In this document: positions 47,390 through 57,947 of the stretch, piece after piece
Layout: every line of letters begins with the position of its first letter
How positions within the stretch are numbered: position 1 is the first letter of the stretch
Origin: Spirometra erinaceieuropaei
Lineage: Eukaryota; Platyhelminthes; Cestoda; Diphyllobothriidea; Diphyllobothriidae
DNA length: 64,000 nt
Direction of reading: 5' to 3'
NCBI GenBank assembly: GCA_902702965.1
Contig: CACRXP010000173.1
Span: forward strand, 938,034-1,002,033
Made by a program: the position numbers and the translations under genes
Notes under the pieces: generated by a model
Databases searched by the model: none
What the model was told of the DNA's origin: nothing
What the model saw: only the letters and a program-made list of their open reading frames with translations

Positions 47390-47640
47390 GAGAGTGTGGC
47401 GGCACGCCTAGGTGCGGATGCAGCCACGCCAGCCACTTGCGCCCTCCCAGGTCTCCGGTCTTCTTGACTGTGTCTTGACACCGGGTCCAGGTGGGGAGTG
47501 GGGAGGAGGGAGTGCGGTAGACGCTGCGCAAGCCTGCTATTACACTAAACCAATTCACGCGCAAGTCACCGTGCCTGCGGCATCTTGCTCTGTAGCACAC
47601 GGTGGACATCGTCGAAATCAACGGTCGAACTGTCGTGTGT
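47390..47640 (+). repeat. R1 interspersed repeat, copy d
   Basis: Well preserved: CTTCTTGACTGTGTCTTGAC, GGGAGTGCGGTAGACGCTGC, TTCACGCGCAAGTCACCGTG, and ATCAACGGTCGAACTGTCGT. First unit of a three-copy cluster. Confidence 0.85.
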
Positions 47641-47739
47641 GTGTGTGCGGGGTGGCGCCCCCAAAACGGGCCACGTGGAAGATGCGCTGAACCAACACGG
47701 GAGCCATTTCGGAATCTGGCGGGCGTTATCGGCCTTGCG

Positions 47740-48115
47740 CACCATAACAAATGCCAACATTTTGGGATGCGATGGTAAACCCAGTTGCCGGCAGAAGCGC
47801 TCAAACTGGGACTCCTACCGCCTCCCCCATTGTTGCTGGTCAAAAAACTGGTCATTTGCTGTGTGTACTAGGGAGTGTGGGGTGGAGCGCCAAGGTGCGG
47901 GCTTGACCGTGCCACCCATCTGCGTCCTCTCCCCCTCCGGTCTTCTTGACTCTGTCTTGACATCGGGCCCAGGTGCGGAAGGAAAGAGTGTGGTAAATGC
48001 TGTGCAAGTCTACTATAACTATAAACTGATTCACGTACAACTCACTGTCCTTGATGTCACCTTGATATGAAGTGAACGGTGGACATCGTGGGCAACGGCG
48101 GCCTAACTGTCGTGT
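47740..48115 (+). repeat. R1 interspersed repeat, copy e
   Basis: Includes the upstream ACCATAACAAATGCCAACAT block shared with copy a, plus CTTCTTGACTCTGTCTTGAC, CTATAAACTGATTCACGTAC, and GGCGGCCTAACTGTCGTG. Second unit of the cluster. Confidence 0.85.
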
Positions 48116-48224
48116 GTCCCGAAATGGGCCACGCGCAGAGATGCCGAACCAACACTGGGCTAGATCGACACCCGGTAAGCGTTATTAGGACTGCGCACCT
48201 ACAACAAACGCCAACCTTGTTCGG

Positions 48225-48530
48225 AAGTGGCGGCACGCCCATGTGCAGGCTCACGCTGCGCCCATTGGGATCCTTGCCGACCCTTCTATCTCTTTTGTGT
48301 GAGATCCTGATCAGTGCACGCTGTGAATCATGGATGTGATGGTGAGCATAGATGCGGGTTTTCGTCGTGCGAAACCAGGCCCAGGTGGGGAGGAGAGAGT
48401 GCGGTAGACGCAACGTAAGTTTATTATCACTATAAGCTGATTCACGCGCAAGTCACCGCCCCTGCTCTCATCCTGCTGTGGAGCATACGGTAGACATCGT
48501 CAATCAAGACTGTCGAACTATCCTTGTTGA
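48225..48530 (+). repeat. R1 interspersed repeat, copy f
   Basis: Carries GAGAGAGTGCGGTAGACGCA, CTATAAGCTGATTCACGCGC, and TGCTGTGGAGCATACGGTAG followed by TGTCGAACTATC. The spacing to copies d and e is about 350-480 bp, so the cluster may have grown by local duplication. Confidence 0.8.
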
Positions 48531-48979
48531 TGATTATTTGGTGGCTGCGAAATTTCACTCGTGAACCATTTCGACGGTCTTGGAAGACACTCGCGCCAAT
48601 TTTTCGTCCCCTCGTACAGTCGGCTTGTGTTCATGCGTGCGCGTTCTGGGCGTGCGTTTAGTCTAATATGTGTAATAACAAGAAAAGGTTAGGCACGGGA
48701 TGCAAAGCATTACTTCGGAGGGTTCCTTGTTATTTACTAGGTCCCTGATTTTCGTGACCCTGCTGAATATGCTGGTTTTGGCCCGTGGAAGATTCCGGCC
48801 CCTCGTCCCACTGCAACGCCCCTGGTCGCTTCTGAAATATGTTGAGTATATGCTAGAGCAAACCATATCCTTGGTGGTGTTTCTTTTTCGTTCCTCTGGG
48901 TACAAACGTGCAGGCATAGGCCTATAAACGTTTTCGGTTGGCTACTCCGCATAAGTTTGGTCGCGGTGATACCGGGCCT
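48531..48979. other. Intron, unresolved
   Basis: Short frames on both strands (48663-48917 minus, 48700-48927 plus) with no recognised motif. It precedes the Penelope-like tail fragment. Confidence 0.35.
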
Positions 48980-49172
48980 CGAAACGGGCCATGAGTTCAA
49001 TGTCCCACCCGCCAAGATAATGTTTCACACCGGAAGGAGTTCCTGCAAATATTGACTGGAGGCTGGACTTCGAGTGAGAACCCAGTCAACCGATGTACCG
49101 GTCGGGTTTCGGTGTACAGAGCGCTGCGCAGCCACCTTCCACCCTGCGTTACTGACCACTAATCGAATACTA
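48980..49172 (+). mobile_element. Second Penelope-like 3' tail fragment
   Basis: GGGCCATGAGTTCAATGTCC translates as MGHEFNV.. where the full element has MGHEPDFAVAKI. The downstream GAGAACCCAGTCAACC and TACAGAGCGCTGCGCAGCCA blocks match the element's tail (about 45540-45590). Only the end of the GIY-YIG region and the 3' part survive. Confidence 0.6.
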
Positions 49173-49713
49173 CTCCTATGCTTGTCGCTTGTCAAAAGTG
49201 AGTAGAGAGACTTCGCTCTCTAACCGACTGTCTAACAATTAAGAGCTGGAACAAGGACTATTCATAAGTTCATTCTGCGAGAATAATCACCGACAGTTGT
49301 GAATCAAGTTATTAGAGAGGAGACGTATGTAACATCGGTTGCACACGTCCTGCCCGTGCGTGATGTTTCCTAGTATCTAAACGAAGTCAAGAAGACTAAA
49401 GAATAGGTTTACTGTGATGAATGGTTAGGTATTTCTTCGTTCATTTCTTCGTATAGCTAAAACGGATTTCTGGGTTAGGTTATATTTATGTTGAAATAAC
49501 ATGTAATTGATCACTGAATTGGTCAGTCAGACTGTGTAATCATGCATTCATTATAGTATCCACCATGGTTCGCATAATTAATGCAATATTTTCCTTAAAT
49601 ATAGTTGATCCCATCCTAGCGCTTCTAAAAATGAATAACATGTTTCGCCGCTCTTATGTGGCATACCGATTGCTGCCCTTTATGGGATCTAATCTGCTCA
49701 ACAAGATACTTAC
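49173..49713 (-). other. Gene A intron, nothing recognised
   Basis: AT-rich sequence leading away from the 49714 donor. A plus-strand frame at 49565-49933 is a shadow of the exon. Confidence 0.45.
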
Positions 49714-50014
49714 CCTTCTCCTTCATTTTTTCCATGACCGCCTTTTTGGTGACCTCTCGCGCAAACTTTCTCAACCGAATCGCGTCCTCGTCCTTCACAA
49801 CGCGGTCAGCCTCGTCCTCAAACACCTCAGCACACTCATCTACCGCGGTGGCCTTATCAAGGTCCGTGACTTCACTCTTGGCCGTGGTCGTTGGGATGAT
49901 GGCCTTCATGAGATCTTGTTTTGCATTACGTAGAGCAAAACCCTTCTTGCGCTGGCTGATGTATTTGCTCAACTTTGCAGAGATTTCGAAAGGTTCTTCT
50001 GAACCATCTTCTGG
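49714..50014 (-). CDS. Gene A exon, charged helical segment
   Basis: Acceptor TTCACTTGCATAG and donor AAGG/GTAAGT enclose 301 nt, phase 0 in, phase 1 out. It encodes PEDGSEEPFEISAKLSKYIS, then AKQDLMKAIIP, an acidic stretch, and AIRLRKFAREVTKKAVMEKM, a basic helix that continues into VRKKMSTINQ in the next exon. It joins in phase to the exon ending at 54742 (..ARRYH-PEDGSEE..). No family recognised. Confidence 0.7.
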
Positions 50015-50216
50015 CTATGCAAGTGAATTAGAAAGACCTGTCGTAAGACCTCCGACCACTGAACTAATTTGCGAGAAGATTTAAAAATCTTGTTAACAGC
50101 TATGCGTTTTACTTAATAACACAGCACCTAGCCCAGCAAGTCCATCAAAACTGCCAAATTAACTGAAAGAAGTCCTATGCTGAAAGACTAATTTGGCCAG
50201 ACTTTAATGAAGGCAA
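50015..50216 (-). other. Gene A intron
   Basis: Short stretch before the SINE fragment; nothing recognised. Confidence 0.4.
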
Positions 50217-50325
50217 AAGTTCGGGCTTGGGTATGGCTGGCTGACGACGGCTAATAAGCCAGAAATGGCCATTCCAGTCTCCCTTGTCTTTGTCGGTAAT
50301 ATCATTCTGCCAAAAATAAAGGGAT
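50217..50325 (+). repeat. SINE family S2 body fragment
   Basis: CGGGCTTGGGTATGGCTGGC through GTCTCCCTTGTCTTTGTCGG is the reverse complement of 57428-57530. The head with A/B boxes is missing. Confidence 0.75.
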
Positions 50326-50884
50326 TGTCAAGTTATCCATTTCGACCACAATGTTCGCGGAATGGCAGCAGCCTCTGAAAGCCATTGTGCACTTGTCAGC
50401 TAATCGTGGCCACACTGCTCGTCCACGAGCAACTGTTAGTAGAACAGTCCTCGGGGAAGGCTTGCCGCGAACTAAGCGGTATCTCGGGACCGTAGAACCG
50501 TCAGCCGTAGACTACGCAGCACCAATACTTAAGCGTGGCGGGTTATCAGTCTGGCGGATCGACTTTCCGTAAAAGTCTCAAACCATAGCTACGAGTACTG
50601 TTCGTCACTCAGCACGAGCCTGGGATCTTGAACCAGTGAGTTTGATGGGGACATCCAGAACCTACAGGAAATAATCCCTCCGATAGGCAAAACCCAATCA
50701 GTTGTCTTTCAGCGAGCCATGGTTCGACTGGGTTTCCGAATAGCCAGAAACGCAGGTCAGAACCCTCTGGTCGGATTTGCCTAAGGCCAGCGGCGGCGAG
50801 AGGGTACGTTTCAACAATAACAAGAACGATAACTGCTGAAACTGATCTTCTATGGTTACACCAGTGGACGGGACAATTAGTCTA

Positions 50885-51001
50885 CTATGGTAGAGGGACG
50901 CTCACCGATCTTTTCTATGGAACTCACTCCTCCCCTTGTGCCCTACGGGCTCTCTCTCGAGCTCGACCAGCAGCCGCACAGCGGCGCATGATATAGGCAG
51001 A
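50885..51001 (-). repeat. SINE family S2 head fragment
   Basis: Contains GACGCTCACCGATC, GGCTCTCTCTCGAGCTCGAC, and CAGCAGCCGCACAGCGGCGC, matching 57631-57751 in the same strand sense. It is opposite in orientation to the body fragment at 50217, so the two are not one insertion unless rearranged. Confidence 0.7.
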
Positions 51002-54000
51002 ATGGTATTTTCGTCTAAGACAAGGGGGTCAAGTCTACTGCCTGTGGCATTTCGATCAAGCAGCCTTCCATTTGTATCACTGTCCTTTTTACCAATCCCT
51101 CCTGTTTGATATGCACCTAAGACTCAGCCGTCGCAAGGATGTTCTGAACATTAACAGCCGGTTGCCTGCTTTGTCCAACCTTCAGAATTATAGTGATATC
51201 CGCTTTGAATTGCGTGAAAGATCTTCGCTTTATCCTTTTTGGCGAACATCATGATTATACTTGCTTTTCGCATGTTAACAACTTATTATCTTTTTGGTAC
51301 CAATATTTCGTTAGAATTTACCGGGTCTACTTTTATGCAGTCGACATTTCCGTCACTGTCTCTCATTATAGCAGAGGGTTCACAGTATACGTTCTGCCGT
51401 CGTTCTGTTCTTAAACTGATGTGTAATATTAAGATTTTTGCCGGTCTACACACCTGTTCTAGAAGATTTCGGGATACGAAGGGATCTCTAGTCGGAAGAC
51501 CTTTGCTACGAGGAGCTCTTGGACCACTGATCGCCTGACACTACTAGCCATGCTGAACGTCTTGGCTGATAAAGCCAACAATGCGGAATTGTAGGCAGTT
51601 TAGTCTTTTCAGATCAGCCAGACAAACTACTGCTTGACTGAAACTGGGGTAGGCCTTCTATGACTCGACAACTGCTATTGGCCTGCAATTTTAATAGCTG
51701 AAACAGTCATTATGACGAATCTGTTAAGTAGCACAGTTGCTAATTTTGACCACGGAACTTTTAGAATATTGCCCACAGTAAGTCTAGTTTTCTAGCACCC
51801 CTTGCGCCAATGTTTACATCCATGAGATATCCTGACTTCTCATTTTATGTCCTAAAGTCAATGTAGTTACTCCGAATCCGGTAGCGAACGATCGGATGCC
51901 CTGAATACCACAGTGGGGAACTTATGAAAAGAAAATACAGTTTAATTTCCGGGACAGCAGATGGATTTGTCGAAATTTCTGAACTTCTACGTGGTTGCAG
52001 CATCGGAAACTTCAGGATGCACCAAATTCACTGTTGACAACTGCAGAGTTTGTCTACTTTATGGTCAGTCAGCTTTTCTGTCAGGCTGCTACGCGGCACC
52101 TAGACGAACAGTCAACGCGGAAATTAGTCGAGTAATGGAATCTACGAACAACAGTGTTCCAGAGAGCTACATACGACATAGAATCTGAATTACGACGGTA
52201 ATGCTTTAGTATTATAACTCACAATCGAAGCCGTGTAAAGTCGAATTGTAGAGTTTGAACAGGACATTCCATTACAATTTTAATTTGATCAGGGACGACA
52301 GCTTTGAAGTTCACGTTATCCAAGGCCTACAGACCAACTTAGGAACAACATCAACGAGCCCTACGTCCCCGCCATGACAAGTCTTACTCTAAATATAGAA
52401 AAAGCCGAATATGGCAGACACCTCGACAATTCCACAACAGCAGACCGTTATGGGGATTAAAATATATTAAACCGGCGAACAGTGAGTCTTCATCTGACGC
52501 GTAGCATGCGATATTGCCTCCTGCGACTGTGCGCACCGAACAGGCTGTGAATTGGTAACGCGAGTATGTAAGCACAAGGTTGTAAGGTGAAGCCAGAACT
52601 AGTTATCGAAAGTTACTTGTTGCTTGCTTAACACTGACTATAGCATTGCCTTTACAGAGATCTTCAGGCGGGTCCGCACACCCAAATTCTCATCGAACTA
52701 ATCGTCATGTTGACCATCTGTCTGCTTATAAGGTGCTACATGGTTGCCTGCCACCATGGCAGTTTTCCGTCTGATTTTGTATATATCATCAGTTATCAGG
52801 GTGTCTTATTCACTTCCCAATGTTCGACTCCAACATACGCCTGAAACAGGACATCTTGACCATCCGACTTTCCTCTCCCTCCTCTTCTAAACTCATGTCT
52901 ATCTTTGAGATAGGCGACTGTTGTGTTAGAGAAGCTGCTTAAAGATCTAGGAGGGAACCAAGATCTTGTTATTGTTATTAAGGGGGCTGAGAATACCTGA
53001 CAATTATTATCTAGGTTAGTCATGTTTTTGGACATCTTTTTGGTGAGTTGACTGTGGTGGCCAACGAGAAATCAAGGTACAGGATATAGTAAGTAGCTCA
53101 GATTTGAGGACACAACCGTTCGACTTCTACGATGTTGAAATTCGCAGTGTTATTTCAGCAGGCCTTCTTTTAGAGTCATGAAGTAATGATTAGACATTAG
53201 TTCGCGCAAGGAACAATCAGGATGGCAAATGGTTCAAAAGTCTCAGGTTCGGTACTACTTCGAAAAATCGGCTTTTCAACGCCATTATCGCCTAATGTTC
53301 AACCCAAATAGGTATGCTGTTCATTAAGATTGCTGTGAATATCTGACCATAGACGGTTTTGATTTTGTGACATTCACTCAAGCATCCCATCTTTCTAGTA
53401 GGCGTGCACTAAAACGTCACAAAGCACAATATTTGCCCGAAAGTTTCAGTGGTACGCTTCTAGGACTTGTATCCCCGGAAAGTTATCATAATCTACACTT
53501 TTTTCGGAAGTTTTCAGAAAATGAAAATCTTGCTTTATCTGGCACTGCGCTTTTGTTTCAGCATTAGCAGTGGGAAGACGCAGTACAGAGACTCTTCAGG
53601 ATTTTAGCAGAAAACAGAATCCATACATAAGATGCCAAAAATCTTCTGTCATCGACAGGCTACGGCCATACTATCACCCTTGACATTTCCGATTATTTTT
53701 AGCAAACCAGTTGGTTGGAGCCTGTGGTGAACGCTAAGTTAAGTCGTTGTTTAGTTTTGTCTCTAGTGCCCGATAGCTTGTGAAGGGGTGCCTCCTTTGG
53801 TACTTTGGCTTTAGCTCGGATCCAACTGTCCCAGCCTCTTTTGGATTAACTATCATCGCAGTGAGATGCGGACTAAAACCGTTACCATATGCGCGGTAAT
53901 CCTTGCTGTTCGAGCATGTATCCTACTGGGTCTCAATGCTTGGGAGTCAACACCCGACCTTCGGCATAGGTTGAAATAAATTTTTCATCAAAATCGGCAT

Positions 54001-54210
54001 AACCGACCTTGTTATGCCTACTACAAGCAATATTACTATCAGTATCATCTGCTTATCTCTCTACACTTTAAGTGCACAATTAGTCTGACAATGTTTGCCA
54101 TTGTCATTCTGTCTCCGTCCTCATATTTTCCAATAATAGCCTGCCAGATTTTTGGAGAAATCAAAAATTTGTTTGGGATAATTGTTATCCAACAGCCTTT
54201 TACAGATGCA
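51002..54210 (-). other. Gene A intron, no firm gene
   Basis: A minus-strand exon-like stretch at about 52815-52933 follows an AACACAACAG acceptor and could read SPISKIDMSLEEEGEESRMV. No donor gives a phase that fits its neighbours, and the flanking exons already join in phase without it. Other frames are short. Confidence 0.35.
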
Positions 54211-54647
54211 TACAGTATGTGGGCTAACTCATGAAATATTAACCCAAATTCCGGAATGCGTTTGAGGCACGAAAATATTAATTAAGTAGGGTTGACAACT
54301 CACCATCATGCAGCATAGTTTTATAATATTCCAATTACCCCAGAATGTTGACTTTCGAGCGAACTTCTTTCCGGCTGCATGCGAAAACTATACTCTGTAA
54401 AAAATGACTACTTACGTAGTATTCATTTTTCCCATTGGTTCTCGATGCACTTAAATAGTAAATTATATTTCATGGAAAGCATGCATAAAAATATTCATTC
54501 GCTTGCGACATCGTAAGGTAACTGAATATTTACAGAATTATGCTGCATGCTGGTTTGTTTTGCAACCTTAATTAAGTAATCCTTGCGAAACGGAAACGCA
54601 TTCCGGAATTTCGGTTGACATTTCATAAGTTAGTCCACCTACTGTAC
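54211..54647. mobile_element. Palindromic Tc1/mariner-like MITE, copy 4
   Basis: Both termini are preserved: left TACAGTATGTGGGCTAACTC and right AGTTAGTCCACCTACTGTA, i.e. TA-CAGT...ACTG-TA. The arms mirror AAATTCCGGAATGCGTTT and ATTAATTAAGTAGG. At 437 bp it is the shortest full-length copy, with a reduced right arm. The left arm matches copy 5 closely (CATCATGCAGCATAGTTTTA). It lies just upstream of the 54742 donor, within the intron. Confidence 0.8.
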
Positions 54648-54741
54648 ATATGCGAAGTAAGACAACCTATTATTTCTGTCTTAAGTAAAGAGTAGAGAGG
54701 CAAAAGGATAGAAAGGCGTAATTATGAACATGGTTACTTAC

Positions 54742-54813
54742 GTGGTATCTTCGTGCCAGTTGTTCTAGAGCCGCCGTGTTAGGAGAAAGTGTGACAGTTC
54801 TCTCAGACAAGAG
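54742..54813 (-). CDS. Gene A exon, 24 residues
   Basis: A strong acceptor (CTTCTTCCTACTCCTAG) and GTAAGT donor enclose 72 nt, phase 0 in and out. It encodes LLSERTVTLSPNTAALEQLA and RRYH. It joins both neighbours in phase. Its small size makes the splice sites the main evidence. Confidence 0.6.
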
Positions 54814-55419
54814 CTAGGAGTAGGAAGAAGTTCAACGCTAATTTTCGAGGAAGAGTGGTTTAAAATGTGCTCAAACATACCAGGTGATAAAAGGAGATGT
54901 AAAAGAAGTAAAACGGAGTGAAGAAGACATGCTGACCTAAGTAAGAAAATCACCCGTTTAGAGGCGATGAGCAACCGTCATCGAATGCTGACGTCAGACT
55001 TGTTGTAGTTTAAGGGAAAATGTATGCTAAAATGTATCCCAGTTTGACCTGGGGTTTCGACTCCCCTGGAAGCTGGGATGCCTGGGCGAATAAACTTCTG
55101 GATCTGGTTTTTTTGATATTCCTTCTTCTTTTTGGGCGGTATTTCCGTGAAAATTCAATATTCGCTCCCTATTCATGAGAGCGAATTAAAGTGTTAAAAA
55201 TTCCATAATTAGGCACATGGGAGTCGAGGGGAGAATAGATCTGGCCTAGTGGTCAAACACTATTCCTGCTAAACAGCTGCCCCCACGCCTCTCGCTACTT
55301 AAGCGTTGTCCTCCGATAAGATGCAAAGGAACTAAATGCCTAGTTCTTGGCGCTTGGGTTGCATCTTCCAGCATCTCACGTTTGAGTGGACCGCCAGACT
55401 TATTGTTTTTACTTAATAC
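54814..55419 (-). other. Gene A intron
   Basis: A weak tRNA-like TCTGGCCTAGTGGTCAAACA (A-box type) occurs on the plus strand near 55240 without a clear B box. Otherwise nothing recognised. Confidence 0.35.
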
Positions 55420-55570
55420 CTGCGTATAAACTTACTCGAATCTCATATTGACCCAACTGTAAAAAACGGCGCCTCGGTGCAATTCGAACCCACGACAGCG
55501 AAGGGTAGGCTCTGGTACAGCCAACACTCTAACTCTCGGAGTTATGAGATCCCACCGGGAGACATGTGTT
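55420..55570 (-). repeat. tRNA-derived SINE (S1), copy 2
   Basis: Minus-strand A-box-like ATAACTCCGAGAGTTAGAG (55529-55545) and B-box GTGGGTTCGAATTGC (55479-55493, fits GGTTCGANTCC) are about 50 bp apart, as in tRNA-derived SINE heads. A shared tail reads TTGGGTCAATATGAGATTCG. A real tRNA gene is unlikely because no acceptor stem can be formed. Confidence 0.65.
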
Positions 55571-55689
55571 TAGTCACATTTGGGTTAGGCCACCCGCCTG
55601 ACCTGCTGCAATGTCTGGAACCCACCAAATCTGATACAATAAGGTCACTGCCCAAGCAGGATTTCCAGATGACTACTGGGCTCACGTAA

Positions 55690-55850
55690 ATAAATAGATG
55701 TTTTGGCAGATTTCGAATAACTCAGATTAGCCCAATTGTGAACAACTCGGCGTCTTGGTGGGATTCGATTCCACGACAGCAAGGGGAAGGCTTTGATTCA
55801 GCCAACGCTCCAACCACCGGAGCTACGAGACCCCATCGGCGGGGGACGAA
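55690..55850 (-). repeat. tRNA-derived SINE (S1), copy 1
   Basis: Minus-strand A box TAGCTCCGGTGGTTGGAG (55811-55826) and B box GTGGAATCGAATCCC (55760-55774), followed by CCAAGACGCCGAGTTGTTCA and TTGGGCTAATCTGAGTTATT. It lies in tandem with copy 2, in the same orientation, about 280 bp apart. Confidence 0.7.
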
Positions 55851-57139
55851 AAATTTTACACGGATGGCCGGCCCGCATGTAGTTATTTCCTATCACTAAA
55901 ATTTTGCTCGTGGTCTTCAACTCCACGTAGAATATTGTTATGTTTGCAGTCATATTTCTGTTTCATCTGAGACGTCTTCATGCGCCTGTGTGATCAAATA
56001 GAGTTGTCGATGAAACATGCTTTGGAAATTCAAGCCGTCCCAGTTCTTGCATTTATAGTTACACGTGCTGCGTCATTCATTATTTGTTGTCAGAGGTTTC
56101 CTTAATTCGATTTTGGAAAGTAAAAACTGTTCCGACATAATATTCTAAAATATGTTAACGTATGTCAGACTGGAAATTGGCCGAAAGCTGTTCAACATAA
56201 CATGCTATTGAAGATAAAAAATACTAGCTGCGAGTCATGGGCCGAAAAAGAGAAGTTACACTTATCTGATCCTGAAAAAACTATTAATGAATGGGCTCTG
56301 AAAGCAGCATCTATAAGAATCTTCAAACCTCGGGGGAGTGTGGAACTTAAAACAACTGAAAACAACATACCTCGCATGTCCTGAAAAAGGACAATGTTTG
56401 TAATCGAAACCTAAACGTTGGGATGCTAGAAATATGCTCAAATATCGCCAGTTTCCAAGGGCAATCTGTGGTGTACAATGCGAGGACGGTCGCATTTTTG
56501 ACAAACCTTATTTATAAGGATTAGTTTAAATTTAAAACACACAGCACTGTGAACGTCGGAATGGCTCAGTATAATGGTATTTGTTCATTAGCCCTTTGTT
56601 AAATAAAACCGGAATGCACCTTATAATTTGTCCTAACACTAACTGTGCCGTTTTGCGCTTGTGAGCCCCGCAGTTGGTTACCTTTTATCTTAAGCAAAAT
56701 AATCCACATGTAACGGTTATTTAAATGCCCAAAACAATCTACTACCTCCCATTTGAAAGCTCCCATGGAAAGTCAAGGCATGGGGTAAAAGAGGAAAAGA
56801 GTGACGCACCAAATAAACTTTCTAAATACGTTTTCGAAGAGATAAAGCCCTTGAGCGTAGTTTCTAGGTTGCAAAGACGCGAAATACGACATACTAGCTT
56901 TGTCAACTCTTGAATACCGCCTTCCAAGAGGAAAACGTCAAGGCGCTTGTACTAATTTCATCATCAAAAGTGATTCCCCTGGCCTGGAAGGCTGAGAACT
57001 GATGGGATAACGCGGTCCTCTTCGGTCGGAGTGAGGGTACAATAGCTCCCTCTTAACATGGCGTCTACGGCTATCATAACTTATTGGGATCGGGGCCGTC
57101 CTTCTCTTGTTTCAATGAAACCCTGATCCAATGTGAGCT
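55851..57139 (-). other. Gene A intron, nothing recognised
   Basis: Short frames on both strands near 56.2-56.5 and 56.7-56.9 kb, without splice or family support. Confidence 0.4.
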
Positions 57140-57375
57140 GACCAGGCGTGTGTGGCATGCACAGAGGGACTGCTTAACTTTGTCAGTCACTGTGCTCAAT
57201 CCTGCCTCCAGCCTTCTTGATTCGGTCTTGAGAGTGGACTCTGGAGGGTGAGGGAGGAGGTGGTGGGCGATAGATGCAGCGCAAGTCTGCTATCGCTATC
57301 GACAAACTCACACGCGGGTCATCCTTCCTCCGCCCACAATGTTGCGGGGCACACGGTAGACATCATTCGAATAGT
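57140..57375 (+). repeat. R1 interspersed repeat, copy g
   Basis: Carries CTTCTTGATTCGGTCTTGAG, GATGCAGCGCAAGTCTGCTA and GTTGCGGGGCACACGGTAGA. More diverged than the cluster at 47-48 kb. Same orientation as all other copies. Confidence 0.75.
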
Positions 57376-57427
57376 TTAACAGCCTTACCCCGTCACTTAT
57401 GCCTACTAGAGCAAAGTGAAAGGTTCC

Positions 57428-57757
57428 CTTTATGCAGAATTTCATTACCGACAAAGACAAGGGAGACTGGAATGGCCATTTCTGGCTTATTAGCCGTCGT
57501 CAGCCGGCCATACCCAAGCCCGAAGTGTGGAACACCCGAGCCTCGAACTCGCGACCTGTTGGTTTAGAAGTCCACGCCTCTATCCACCGGGCCACGAGCT
57601 CGTTGCCCTGTCGGTTTTCGATCGGGAATATAAAATGGTAGGGGGCGCTCACCGATCGTTCATACGGAACTCACTCGCTCGGTTGTGCCTTAACGGCTCT
57701 CTCTCGAGCCCAACCAGCAGCCGCACAGCGGCGCATGATACATAGGCAGGCAATTTG
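57428..57757 (-). repeat. SINE family S2, near-complete copy
   Basis: On the minus strand the head is CGCCGCTGTGCGGCTGCTGG with a CTCGAGAGAGAGCC block, then a tRNA-like part with A box TGGCCCGGTGGATAGAGG (57577-57594) and B box GCGAGTTCGAGGCTC (57538-57552), then the body GGCTGACGACGGCTAATAAG through TTGTCTTTGTCGGTAATG. Fragments recur at 9180, 50217 and 50885. Confidence 0.75.
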
Positions 57758-57815
57758 ATGGAATAAACACTAGAATATATATCGCCTACTTGTAGTATAA
57801 ACCCAAGAAACGAAC

Positions 57816-57947
57816 CTTGGTTCTGCCTATTTCGCAGCTCTTCAACATGCTTAGGAGGCATGTTAACAAGTACGCTTTCGGAAGAAATTGTAGCATTTTG
57901 AAAATTGTCTGGAACACTTGATATGTCCCACCACCATCCCTTAAGAC
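57816..57947 (-). CDS. Gene A exon, helical segment
   Basis: Acceptor TCTAATTACTACAG, 132 nt, phase 0 in and out, donor AAG/GTTCGT (weak). It encodes VLRDGGGTYQVFQTIFKMLQ and FLPKAYLLTCLLSMLKSCEI, clear amphipathic helices. A second open frame (WWWDISSVPDNF..) exists, but only the phase 0 frame links to both neighbours (..LKQYET-VLRDGGG.. and ..EIGRTK-LLSERTV..). No family recognised. Confidence 0.65.

Noticed and set aside
47346..48413. Several 85-169 codon ORFs on both strands in the R1 cluster
   Set aside because: The other R1 copies do not preserve the frames; GC-rich repeat sequence explains the open frames.
52796..53035. Minus-strand exon with SPISKIDMSLEEEGEESRMV
   Set aside because: Good acceptor, but no donor gives a compatible phase, and the exons at 54742 and 50014 already join in phase.
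55760..55826. True tRNA gene on the minus strand
   Set aside because: A and B boxes are present but there is no acceptor stem or proper anticodon arm, and a second diverged copy lies nearby; a SINE head fits better.
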